Origin: Pyrus communis
Taxonomy: Eukaryota; Streptophyta; Magnoliopsida; Rosales; Rosaceae
Direction: 5' to 3'
Assembly: GCF_963583255.1 (NCBI RefSeq)
Contig: NC_084815.1
Coordinates: 16,291,807 to 16,355,806, forward strand
Length of the DNA: 64,000 bases
Notes under the pieces: model-generated
Told to the model about the DNA's origin: nothing
The model's database searches: none
What the model saw: only the letters and a program-made list of their open reading frames with translations
Part shown: positions 10,607 to 21,496 of the stretch, piece after piece
Numbering within the stretch: the first letter of the stretch is position 1
Layout of the letters: the number at the start of each line of letters is the position of its first letter
Position numbers and translations under genes: made by a program

Positions 10607-13228
10607 TCAGCCGGTTTCTGAATCTTCGTCCTCAGGCAACACGACGACCTTCGACAGACCAACTGAACCTGGAACTGCTGCCATCCCAAGATACTGCTGC
10701 ACAACCAAGACCGATGCTGTAGTTGTGAAATCTGGAGAGGTCAACAAGCTACCTACAGGCCCCAGCTCCGGACAGTCTCCCTTGATATTCAAGGCAGCAG
10801 CTACTTGACCTTCGGGCCTTCTACCAACCAGAAACAGATTGCATCGATTAAACTCACGAATCAAATCAGTAGTTTCTGCAGCATTTCTCACTGCCCTCTC
10901 CTCATATTTGATTGAGCCGTCATTTGGAACCTTCTTCAATTCAGCAATGAACTTCTCGTTCACTGACCCAGCTAAAGTGTTGGAGCCCTCGTTTATGTCC
11001 ACTTGGACTATCTCCCGCTGAAGTTCAGGACTTGCTAAGAAGTGGACAACGGTTAAATTGTTACCCGGGTGCTCAGCCATTCGCATCCCATAAGCAAGGG
11101 CCTCATGATCATCACTACCCCCGAAGAATAGGACAACTATGCTTGAAGAAACGTTGCTGGCAGATACGTGGGTGCTTCCACCAAGGCCACGGTCCACCAT
11201 GATCCCCACTGAACATGGCGCATGCTCAAGAACCCTTCGGTTGACCCCTCTGTATTCAGTTCGAGTTGTCTCCAATACCCCATCCAACCTCTGGTGCTTG
11301 TGGAATGGGACAATAATAATTGCTGCCCTTTTCCTTTCAGCTATTGCACAGATGTCCTCATGCATGCTAGAAACGGAAGAGATTGCTGTCATTGGACGGA
11401 TAGCCACTCGACTCAGCTGCTCAAACGGTTCAAAAGCCACAACTACTTGATTATTATCCGAATCCGTCACCTTGTTCCAAAAGGGTAGCCCATTTCTTCT
11501 CGCCTTGTGAACCATCAGAATTGCAGAAGATCTCTCATTAAGCTCCATAAGATGCATTGCATAGACACAAAGTCGTTCCTTCTTTTCAGTCCCACGAGAA
11601 GCCTCGATGAGATTGATCATTGTGGGGAGGTTCCTTGTACTGTGGAAACAGGTCAAAATCTGGAGCTCAGTGTTTGGATCTTTCCTTTCAATTGTTCTGT
11701 ACTTATAATCAGATGTACTCTTTCTTTTAGCTGGCTTGTATACTGCCATTACTATAGGTGTCGTAATGAAGGTTGTGAAGATAGCCATGAGAACCATGAT
11801 AGCAAACGTTTGATCATTCAAAACCTGCAATAACAGAAAGCTAGCACCTAAAGTTACATGTGTATACAAAAATTTACAGAGGAAGCCTTGAGAATCCCAT
11901 TAAAATTGGAAAATGCTTAATTTTACCTTTCTCTCTCTACCGATGTTAAGGACAATGAGCTCCACCAACCCTTTAGTATTCATGAGGAACCCGAGTGCCA
12001 GAGCCTCTTGAAAGGGCAGTCGGCAGAGGAGGGAAACAGCTACTGTGCCAAAGACCTTTCCGAAACAGGCTGTTGAAATGACCAAAACGAGGAGGCCCCA
12101 TGACTGAGCTCCATGAATTGTAGCTATATCGGTCTTCAATCCACTAGAGACAAAGTACAATGGGAGGAATAGACTAGATACGAGATCCTCAACTTTTTCA
12201 ACAAGAGCGCCTGCAAATGGCCCTTCCTTTGGGACAGTGATTCCGAGCACAAAAGCTCCAAATAGGGCATGAATTCCAATAGTATCAGTGACAAACCCAG
12301 CTGCCAAAACTGCAACTAAAGTAGCACATACATACAATTCTTCTACTGGTTCACCTTCGGGACAGCGCTGTGCCATCCATTTAAAGATTGGTCGAACGAA
12401 AAATACACAACTGAGGACAAAAGCACACCCACACAACAATACCCATAGCGAAACCAGGGGAGAACGGCCAGTGCCAGAGAGGGAAATGGCAAGAGCAAGA
12501 AGAATCCACGCAGCCACATCATTGATCGCTGCTGCTGACATGGCCATTCGGCCAATATCAGTGGTTAAAAGCTTGAGCTCAGCCAAAATACGAGCCAAAA
12601 CAGGGAAGGCAGTTATAGAAAGAGCCACTCCCATGAAAACAAGAAATGGTGGTCCATCTACACCTTTAGAAATAGTTTCTTTGAGGGCAAACGATGTACC
12701 AATTCCTAAAACAAACGGTAAGGTAATTCCTGCAAGTGCAATGCAGAGAGCCTTCTTTCCAGTGCGGCGGATGGACTTAGGATCCAACTCCAAGCCCACT
12801 ATGAACAGAAAGAAGAGAAGACCAAGATTGGCTAAAGTATCCAACACTGTGAGACTTCTTTTTGGAAATATTGCTTCGATATAGTCTTTATTGTGACCAA
12901 GAGCTGAAGGGCCAAGTAATATTCCACCCTGAAAGAAAAAAAGCAATACTAAGTTAAACTCTCTCCTATGCACAAGGATGTGCAGATATTTGTTTACTTC
13001 CAATAAACGTTAATGGATCAAAATATTATGTTATTTTTCATTCTCCTTTTTGGAAACGAGGAATTGTTATTGTTTGAATGGCACATATGGTTTTACTTCA
13101 ATGGCCACTGAAAACATCTGTCTTTCAGACGAGAAGTTGCCAATGAAAGCACCAAAATCTATTAACTCCCACAACATATTGTTTGGAAATGCATAGCTCC
13201 TCTTAGTCACTTGTAGCGGTGCATGAAA

Positions 13229-13301
<73 letters not shown>

Positions 13302-13734
13302 CTCTCTCTCTCTCTCTGTCTCTCTCTCTCTCTCTCTCTCAGTGATAACTGATAACATCATTTGCATATTCAAAAAAAGGATTTGCAAAAAAATATTCAA
13401 CCAAAGGCAAAGAGAGAAGGGGTAAGATTTCCACACATATAAATTTGATAATACATCATGATACGATAAATTGACTATCATTTTGAAGGCCATCATATAG
13501 CATATAAAGAAAACAAAAAGCATATATACTTACCACAATCTCTGCAATCACACGAGGCTGTCTTAGTGGTCGAAGAAGATAAGCAAGAATCCGTGTAAGT
13601 GTAACCACAAGGCATATCTGTAAGATGGCAAGAGGGAGAGCATAATCCAGAGGATTATCACCCTGAAAGACCCCATTAGATGTTGCTTTCATCGGTGCTG
13701 GACATGCGGTTGCAACTGTGGTATTTGTAGCCAT
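10607..13734 (-). CDS. CHX18: CHX18-like cation/H+ antiporter, three exons
   Basis: Predicted K+ or other monovalent cation/proton exchanger of the plant CHX branch of the CPA2 family. Relatives in the CHX16-19 clade act in endomembranes. Exons on minus: 13734-13534 (67 codons), 12928-11927 (334), 11824-10607 (405 plus stop), giving 806 residues; Arabidopsis CHX18 is about 810. Both introns are phase 0 with GT donors and CAG acceptors. Exon 1 opens with MATNTT, then a conserved stretch containing [18 protein letters not shown] and the first membrane segment. Exon 2 holds most of the transmembrane Na+/H+ exchanger domain, with [11 protein letters not shown] at about 172, the ion-site AINDVAAW (N203-D204) and [14 protein letters not shown] at about 384. 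Exon 3 begins [11 protein letters not shown] and continues as the long cytosolic regulatory region (about 435-806) typical of CHX proteins, with [13 protein letters not shown] and [11 protein letters not shown]. No frameshift or lost key residue was seen. The match to CHX18 is from memory; a CHX17 or CHX19 relative cannot be excluded. Confidence 0.95.
11825..11926 (-). other. CHX intron 2
   Basis: A 102-base intron with donor AAG|GTAAAATT and acceptor TGCAG|GTTTTG on minus. It separates the end of the transporter domain (NIGRERK) from VLNDQTF and leaves the frame uninterrupted. Confidence 0.9.
12929..13533 (-). other. CHX intron 1
   Basis: A 605-base intron with donor GTG|GTAAGT and acceptor TTTCAG|GGTGGA on minus. 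The join gives [12 protein letters not shown], the expected conserved sequence. It contains the large CT repeat at 13231-13340. Confidence 0.9.
13231..13340. repeat. (CT)n microsatellite in CHX intron 1
   Basis: About 110 bases of CT dinucleotides on plus (GA on the coding strand), broken by a few GTGT or TGTCT variants. Frames on both strands here (13219-13425 plus, 13203-13523 minus) are simple-sequence artefacts. Confidence 0.95.
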
Positions 13735-14725
13735 TTTGCACCAGCAAAAGACAAGGAACTAAAGAGTCTGAGTTGAATTCCTGCATAATGTGATACACAT
13801 ATATAAGCATAGTTATCCTCCAATAAATTAGTTATCAGAAAAGTTTTTAAGCCCTTTTCATTAGTTTTCCTTGAAAATATAGCTTCCAGACTCAATACCA
13901 CCCAAAACAAAGAAAAAAAGGAAAAAGGGAAGAGATTACAGTTCAGAATAAAGTGAGCGCCTTTGTGTTGTGTTAGTTTCTGCCGAGTGACTACTCTAAA
14001 TCGTTTCTGTCCGTGTGTAAATGATTCATGGAAGGGCGATGTCTTTGTTCACATTTTCTTTTATTATAACAAACGCCAGAAAAAGTCAAACAGCAACAAT
14101 TATTCAAAATTCAAATCCATAACCGTTGACGATAATTAATTTTTAGGATTCAAAGAAGTACGCTAGCAAAAGAAATTTGCAATTATTTTAGCAGCACAGT
14201 AACTAAGACTAACCATGAATCACGTTCAAATCATCACATTTTTTACCAAAAAAAAAAGAAAAAAAAGAGCAGTCACAATATAATCAATATGCCACCAAAA
14301 AGTTGTACAAGGCTCATACTCTCCGTTGTTACATAATTGTAAGCCACTCCATAATCAAGGAAAATTGCCCTTCGATTCGGGTCAGAGTTTCCAGAAAGGC
14401 TCACAAGAATCCTAGCCTATATAACTGCAGACTTCCTTGAATAATATGCAATCTTTGGATATCCATGTTCAACGTACGACTTTATGTAATCAACCACAAA
14501 CTATATTAAATAAATCCGAAACCATAACCTAAGACGAACTAATTCGGATTAAGGGCACGATTAACTAACTCCTGTGAGTAAAACATCCGTATAATACTTG
14601 TGTTGGGCTGTTGAATATTCAAGAAAAACATGGTGTGAAAAGTCTCTGGCCCTGTGGAAACTAGCTACATCGTGACAGCGAATTAATTGAATTAACGTGC
14701 ATAAAAGGTTAGCTCGAATCAACTT
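13735..14725 (-). promoter_or_regulatory. CHX 5' flank, presumed promoter and 5'UTR
   Basis: Non-coding DNA upstream of the CHX start. On minus, ATTATGCAG at about 13788-13781 could be the acceptor of a 5'UTR intron, since it lies 47 bases before the ATG. No donor or TATA box could be assigned with confidence. An A-rich run lies near 14250. Confidence 0.35.
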
Positions 14726-14941
14726 GGAGGCAGATTGTCTGCACTCCTCTTTGAGTGCCCCTTCTAATCCTTTCTATTTGTACGATCACGGTTAAACCAC
14801 GTCAACATTTTATATTCTTATTATTTTTTATCTTATTATCTTTATTAAAAAATTTATATAAAATATTAACGTGGCTTAATCGTGATCACACAAAACAGAA
14901 AGGAATGAGAAGGGAAGGACACCCATAGACAATCTGCCTCC
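14726..14941. mobile_element. Mutator-type MITE with 9-bp target duplication
   Basis: The terminal inverted repeats are GGAGGCAGATTGTCT and AGACAATCTGCCTCC. A second inverted pair lies inside (GATCACGGTTAAACCACGT / ACGTGGCTTAATCGTGATC), so the 216-bp element folds almost completely. It is flanked on both sides by AATCAACTT (14717-14725 and 14942-14950), an exact 9-bp duplication as made by Mutator-like transposases. It lies about 1 kb upstream of the CHX start. A related copy is near 31025-31210. Confidence 0.85.
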
Positions 14942-16418
14942 AATCAACTTCCCTCTTTTTGCTTCTGTACTGACACGGAAATTTCGACCTAAGAAAACGT
15001 GTACGACCGACCTATATGGTCCTCAAAACAATAGATATTTGTGAGATATTTATATTAACACGTAAATACATGTTGTATTGTTAGTCTGGCAATTTTTTTT
15101 ATTAATTAAGCAAAATTGATTTGTTGTGCAATTAAATTAAGTAGTTCGATAATATAACATATTAAATTGTTTAACGAGATCATAAAAAAGGAAAAAACTG
15201 GCACATAAATAAATTTTTTTTTGATAGTGAAATAAAATGCATTAAAGAGAGAATCCCCTTGTACACCCAGTGAGCCATTACAGTCAAATATGGAGTCCAT
15301 GTTAGCCTCCATTGGGAGACCGGCATCCCAAATACAAAGCTCATTTTTCTTGAACCCAACAGACGCAATGGCATGAAAGATGGAGATCTGACTAGAGGTG
15401 GATACAAAAATGAGAAAAAATTTCAATGTGGGACCAAAATTGACCATCTAAGGACAATTATCGTCACAACTCCCCTTATTTGTTAGGCCTTTTTTTCCTT
15501 ATTTTTTAGCGAACATAAGAAAACAAAGAGAAAATTAAAAGTAATACAAAAAAATTAAAATTAAATAATGAACCCCAGTAAACCACCATAAGCTGTGGTG
15601 AACCTGCATGTTAAAGGTTGGGTTCTAAAAGACAATAATGCCCAACACCACCCATCAAATTTACCCTCTCTAAAATTTCAATAATATTCCAAAAAGTTAC
15701 CTTTTTGTAAGGTTTAGCTCAAAGGCTAAAACTGTCTACTAATTTCCAGAATTTTTTTTTTTTCCTCCAAGATACAGATAATGTTGGTTTCTCTTCGAAT
15801 CAGCCAACAATTATTAATATTTCAAGCATTTGTGGACACAAAAGAGAGAAAAATACATATATTTTCAGAATACCCGCAAGAATTATGAAATAAATAAAAA
15901 ATTAAAAAAAATGAGCTTGGGAATTAATGTAATATTAGGCCATATGTTTAACAATTACTACATGGGATAAAAAAACTGAAAATAAATAAAAATTTAGCAT
16001 TTAGGCATTGGAAATGTGTACTTACACGTTGTGTAAACTTGCACCTTCGTTCTCTTCCTTTCCCCTGAGATTTTCCGGGAAACCAAGCAGAATTTTGCAT
16101 AAAAACAGAGTAGAAAGAGAGGGAAAATCAGAGCCGCCACAGAATTTATAGAATTTATCTATAAATTCTGAAAAAAGACTGTTTCCTTAGAGAGTATATG
16201 ACACATTCTATTCTACCAAAAAAGGCAGAGCCTTTTCTGGGTAATTAGCTATGGACTTTCAAGAAAAGGGTAGAGAAAGAAATGGGGTGTTTGGTTGCTG
16301 AGATAATTTGCAGAGATTGGGACAGGGGAGGGCAAACGGAGTCGAAAGTGTGATGCCAACGGGTTTGGGACGGGACCTCCCAAGTCTATTATAAATATAT
16401 ATATATATAAGAAGAAAA
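14942..16418. other. AT-rich DNA with a probable retroposed fragment
   Basis: At 15211-15446 the minus strand carries a short open frame that runs into an A-rich tail (the T run at 15211-15221). This looks like a retroposed 3' end, possibly of a LINE, at low confidence. The rest is AT-rich spacer with an (AT)n stretch near 16391-16410. No gene was recognised. Confidence 0.35.
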
Positions 16419-17757
16419 GGTGAATAGTGTTTTGGTGTCATGGAGCTTTAACAAAAGTAATTGGATAAAAATGCCCCAAAACAAAAAACTTAAAGGCATT
16501 CCAAAATAATGCATAAAATAAGGCAGGGGTATTTTTATCATTTTAATAGTATTTTTTTAATAATTAATTATTTTGTGGTTTTTTTCTTTAATTAGTACCT
16601 CACAATAGGCTAGCAATAATGTGATTCAATTTATCTATTTTTAAACACGTTCAAAACATCTTAAGAGATGTGTAATGATGGTTATAAAAATAAAAAAAAA
16701 TCATTCGCACGCGAATAATAATGTGATTAAATTAGTTGTCAAATGATTATTTTTTTTTTGTAACAAACGATATTATCTATACTAAGGGGGAGGGAGATGG
16801 GCTTAGCCTCACAATGGGCTAGCAACAATGTGATTCAATCAGTTGTTTATTAGATATTATTTTCTCTATTTTAAACACGTTCAAAACATCTTAATAAGTA
16901 CGTAACGCCGATTATAAAAAAGGTATTTCGCACGCGGATAATAATGTGATTAAATTAGTTGTCAAATGATTTTTTCTTTTAACAAACGATATTATCTATA
17001 CTAATAGGGAAGAGGTGGGCTTAGCCTCACAATGGGCTAGCAATAATGTGATTCAATCAATTGTTTATTGGTGAATAGTGTTTTGGTGTCACCAAGCTTC
17101 AACCAAAAGAATTGCACAAAAATGCCCCCAAAACAAAAATCTTCAAGGGCATCTCAAAATAATGCATCAAATAAGGCAGGGGTATTTTCGTCATTTTAAT
17201 AGTATTTTTTTAATAATTAATTATTTTGTGGTTTTTTTTTTAATTTTTGAAATTAGTACCTCAAATAAGCTAGCAATAATGTGATTCAATTTATCTATTT
17301 TTAAACACATTCAAAACATTTTAAGAGACTTGCAATACCAGTTATTAAAAAGATCTTTTGCACGCGGATAATAATGTGATTAAATTAGTTGCCAAATGAT
17401 TGTTTTTTTTTTTGTTTTTTGTTTTTGTAACAAACGATATTATCTATACTAAGGGGGAATGAGGTGGGCTTAGCCTTACTATAGGCTAGTAACAATGTGA
17501 TTCAATCAGTTGTTTATTAAATATTATTTTCTCTATTTTAAATACGTTCAAAACATCTTAAGAGGCATGTAATGCCGGTTATAAAAAAAATCTTTTGCAC
17601 ATGGATAATAATATGATTAAATTAGTTGTCAAATGATTATTATTTTTTTAACAAATGATATTATCTATACTAAGGGTGAAGGGGTGGGCTTAGCCTCACA
17701 ATGGGCTAGGAATAATGTGATTCAATCAATTGTTTATTAAATGTTATTTTCTCTATT
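16419..17757 (+). repeat. Nested tandem duplication, about 651-bp and 220-bp units
   Basis: GGTGAATAGTGTTTTGGTGT occurs at 16419 and again at 17070, marking a roughly 651-bp tandem duplication. Within each half, a block containing ACGATATTATCTATACTA and CACAATGGGCTAGCAATAAT occurs twice, about 220 bp apart (motif near 16763 and 16982, then near 17430 and 17650). The block is the 3' part of the SINE family at 552-726. Frames here are not coding. Confidence 0.8.
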
Positions 17758-18052
17758 CTTAATGTACATTCTATAGAGACCGATTTTATTATGTGAATTT
17801 AGATGCTTTAATTGGTTTATGAGGGGTTTCTTCTAGCGTGATCTAAGATTATTCATTTACTTCAAATATTTGACTTTCCTTTTGTCAATTTACACATATA
17901 TATATACATTTAAAACGTAAAATCATGCGTAGCACGTCGTGATTCAAAAAATGTGCGACATGACTTTTGAAAATTCAATTCTGCCCCATTGGGGTGTCCA
18001 TAATCTTTAAGGACATTATTGTAAAACAACCATGACAAAAACGGATTTTTAG
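17758..18052. other. Spacer
   Basis: AT-rich spacer between the tandem array and the 690-bp inverted-repeat element. Nothing recognised. Confidence 0.4.
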
Positions 18053-18742
18053 AGCAAGTCCACCCCTAAAAAATGAGCTAGCCTAAAATCCATTTAATCC
18101 ACCCAAATTAATAGTAATTGACTTGATTAAACAGTAATTGGCCAAGTGCATCTCCATCCCTAAAAAATGAGCTGGCCCAAAGTCTAGTCAATTCGTATTA
18201 AAATATTATTAATTTTTTTTATAAAATAATAAAAAAATAATTTTATTTTTAATTTCGGATAGAATTTTTAACTAATCCTGTCACGCTACGCGTCATTTTT
18301 CGAAAATACAATTTTTGTAGAAGATGGTTAGGTATTTATATATAAAAAATCATTTAATTTTTTCTGTATTTTTAAACATTTTTTTTATAATTTTTTTCTT
18401 AAGTCAATTAATCTGAATCATTGGATTTCAAAAAGGTTGACATCCAACAGCCCAAAAGCGGACACGTGGCCGGCGGTGAGATTATGACATTTTTTTTTTA
18501 AGTCTGGAACGCACGCCCACGCAAGCGTGTATCCTATGTGCCAATCGCAAAAAAAGAATCAGCCATGGCTGACGTCAGCATGACGTCAGATTGGCCGGTT
18601 CCTAACTCAGCCCATTATAGGTCGGCCTAGAGACTAGGGTGGACTTTGGGCTGGTCTATTTTGTGGGGTTGACTAGATTTTTGGGGTGCCAGCCTATTTT
18701 TTTAGACTTTGGGCCAGCCTCAAAAGGAAGGGTGGACTTGCT
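18053..18742. mobile_element. 690-bp inverted-repeat element
   Basis: The ends AGCAAGTCCACCC and GGGTGGACTTGCT are inverted copies, and the direct repeat TTTAG lies just outside each end (18048-18052 and 18743-18747). Subterminal GAGCTAGCC / GGCCAGCC motifs repeat inside each arm. Near the middle-right is GCTGACGTCAGCATGACGTC. No open frame is present, so the element is non-autonomous; its superfamily is not decided. Confidence 0.65.
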
Positions 18743-20869
18743 TTTAGCGTGTGTTTGTATTAATTTTTCTAAAGGGTAGACAACAACACAATTACCATGC
18801 GTCATCGTCAAAGTTTAATGAGAATCAAAATTTAGGTGTATTTTGCTCACTAACCTCGACGAGATTTGCATTGTCATTTTATCATATGTAATTAGATATT
18901 TATACTTTAGAGCTGAGATGAATAAATCGGTATCAAATTTTTTATTCACGATATTTAAAGTTAAGATTTCTCACTTATAAGTTGAGATGAATATTACTGT
19001 TGTCGTACTAAGTGGCAGCATCATCACCTTAATGATTACAGTCAGATGAGTGTGGTTTTTTATTCTAATAGCATCTCCAATTAGCTTCTTAAATGAGTGG
19101 CTCATAAATAGGGATTCCTCAAGCTGCTCCTAAATCTAGAAAGGAAAAAGAACTTCTAGTGGCTCTATACAGTTAATGCTAATTATTTCAATACTATTGT
19201 AAAGTATTTAAGGCAATGAATTGTTATTGTCACTCTAAAAATCTCATTTTGCACTACAAACCTTAAATAATTAGAAAGAAAATACACTTGTGAGGAGTGC
19301 ATAATGAGATTTTTGGAGTGCTACTAGCAGTTCTCTAAGGTAAAACCAAAAATTTGAAATTTGAAATTTAAACCCTTTGACCATCTTTCCGCATAAGCAA
19401 CTTATTGTTGGTTTCAAAACTCAGTATAGTCTGACTAGGTTAGATATGTATTTGTTCCGAGTGTTGCTTTCATTCTCAGTGCCATGAGATGGCTCGAGGA
19501 AAGAGAAAATATGTGTACCACTGTTGGAGGTTGCCAACAGAAAATAGTGTGTGTAGAGTTGTGTTGTGTTTGGGCTTAGATATGACTTCTTAACTAAAAG
19601 ATTGTGTACTAAATGGGACACTGGTTTGATTAAGTTCTTTTTTATGCCTCGAACAAACGAGGGCTTGAAATCTAGTACAACTTATGTGTTTGCCTAAGTT
19701 ATAACTAAAAGTAAAAGTAGAAATAGAAATAGAAGTAGGAAATTGAATGAAGTCATTTCATGATGGAATCGAGATTACAATCACTTACGAAAGATATTCC
19801 GAGCTGATGAACAAATCTACATGACTTGAAAAGTATATAAATTTGAAAGTATAAAGAAAGTAGAGTATATAAATTTGAAAGTATAAAGAAAGTAGTGAAC
19901 TCTAGCAACATTCAGGCCATGTATGACAAGTTAATGCTAGAGGAATCCACTAAGATCACTAGTATCAGACTGGACTGAGTGGGAAACATTTTCCTCAAAG
20001 AGCTGATCAAGGTAGTTGGAATTACACATCATCCAAATCATACCACGGGGTGGTAGATCAGTAACAGTTTTAGATCTTGGAGATTGGAAGTAGTGCTTGC
20101 TTCGAAGGATTGCTTTGATTTGTATATGAAGAGCTAAGGGGTTTTGCTGAAGAGAAATTGGTTTGTGCAGAAGAGCAGTTTAGTTGATTGAATAATCATT
20201 TGAGATTCATATAATCGTAGAGATTGAATTTGATGAAGGTACTGAGATTGAAGGGCACTAATTCTTTTTATAGGCAACTAGGAGAAAGCAACCTCAATCA
20301 TATTGCTAAGCTGTCGCAATGGTAGATCGATTATTTGACATTGACAATGGTTGCAATTTGTGGTTGTGGCCTTATGCTGAAATTTATGGTGCATTGCAAG
20401 ATTGTTAGGGTGACATAAGCTTGTCTAGTGACGTGTTCTTCATTATTTAAGGAAGTGAGAGATTCCTGAATCTGATGTATGACTTTGCATAAATAAAAAT
20501 AGCTTAGCCCCATACATGCCTTATTTTTATTTGTTACCTCAATACTTAGCTTATAAGTATATACTTACTCCTTAATTTTTGTTTTGATTTAATGTTCTTC
20601 ATGAAAAGAATTCTTTTACTTTTAAAATGTGATGAATCTTTTCGGTACAAGTGAATCATAACACTTTCATTTCTGGCAAGCCATCTGGATTTCCATTCTT
20701 CAATCCACACCTTATCTAACAAATAGGTATAATACCATATAGGTTCATATACAAGTTATCTAACATCACTCTTGGAAATTAGCTTCATCTACAATATAGG
20801 TATAATGTGATAGTTATTAATTTTGAACAAATAACAATTAGTCTCTGACAAAATATAATAAAGAATTAA
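18743..20869. other. AT-rich intergenic DNA with a 33-bp tandem duplication
   Basis: The only clear structure is a perfect tandem copy of about 33 bases (GTATATAAATTTGAAAGTAT then AAAGAAAGTAGA) near 19832-19897. Parts of 19900-20500 look like old retroelement sequence but gave no recognisable protein. Short minus frames at 19421 and 20331 are not supported. Confidence 0.4.
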
Positions 20870-21005
20870 TCATCTTTTTTTTTTTAATGGAAAAGTAAAT
20901 TTAATTAAAGAAGGAAACCTTTTGTACAACGTTTAGTAAAATCAAACAAATAAGCATTTCAAGCAATAGTGAGTAAGGACCCATTGACAAGAAAATAGGT
21001 ACCAT
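20870..21005 (-). mobile_element. Retroposon 3' end, minus orientation
   Basis: The T-rich run at 20875-20887 followed by AATGGAAAAGTAAATTTAAT and CTTTTGTACAACG looks like the reversed, A-tailed 3' end of a LINE-type insertion. A similar end occurs at about 32941-33045. No protein remains. Confidence 0.35.
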
Positions 21006-21139
21006 ATAGGTTTAAAAAAAAAAAAATTATATTTACTATCAAAGGCAAGTAGTTATACCAATAAGAAATAAATGCAAGATTATGGTTTAAATTGAAATCG
21101 CATAAATGCTAAGTTAAACAAAAAAAGTAGCCCCATTAC

Positions 21140-21200
21140 ACATTATTGCTAGCCCTTGTGAGGTTAAGCCCACTCCCTTCTTCTTAGTGTAGATAATATC
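21140..21200 (+). mobile_element. Left part of a SINE interrupted by another SINE
   Basis: CACATTATTGCTAGCCC...GTGTAGATAATATCGTTT is the inverted 3' half of the 52-215/552-726 SINE family. It is cut at the conserved ATCGTTT, and the matching ATCGTTTGTGCC resumes only after the SINE at 21208-21337. Confidence 0.6.
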
Positions 21201-21207
21201 GTTTATG

Positions 21208-21337
21208 CGCAAGTGACACTTTACCTGAGTGGTGGAAATTTATTGAGCCCTTACATAACGGCATGGATTCAAACTCTGTCGGTGACTAATCTAACATCTA
21301 TCTAACAAAACCTATTGTTTGACAAAAAAAAAAAAAT
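21208..21337 (+). mobile_element. SINE inserted within an older SINE
   Basis: An A-box-like CCTGAGTGGTGG, a B-box-like GGATTCAAACTC and a terminal run of about 13 A mark a full SINE. The target duplication ATCGTTTATGC (left) and ATCGTTTGTGC (right) shows insertion into the 3' region of the other SINE family. Confidence 0.7.
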
Positions 21338-21496
21338 CGTTTGTGCCAAAAACAAAAACAGAAACAAAAATGTAGACCCGTTACACAAGCTAAAAAAAAA
21401 CCATAATTTTACAATTACAAACTCATCATGAAAACAAATCAAACCCAGCGTGTGGGTATTTTTTAACGAGGCTTATTTATTTTTACGTTTTTTAAT

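Noticed and set aside
12288..12884. 198-codon plus-strand frame
   Set aside because: It is the antisense shadow of CHX exon 2, which is conserved on minus.
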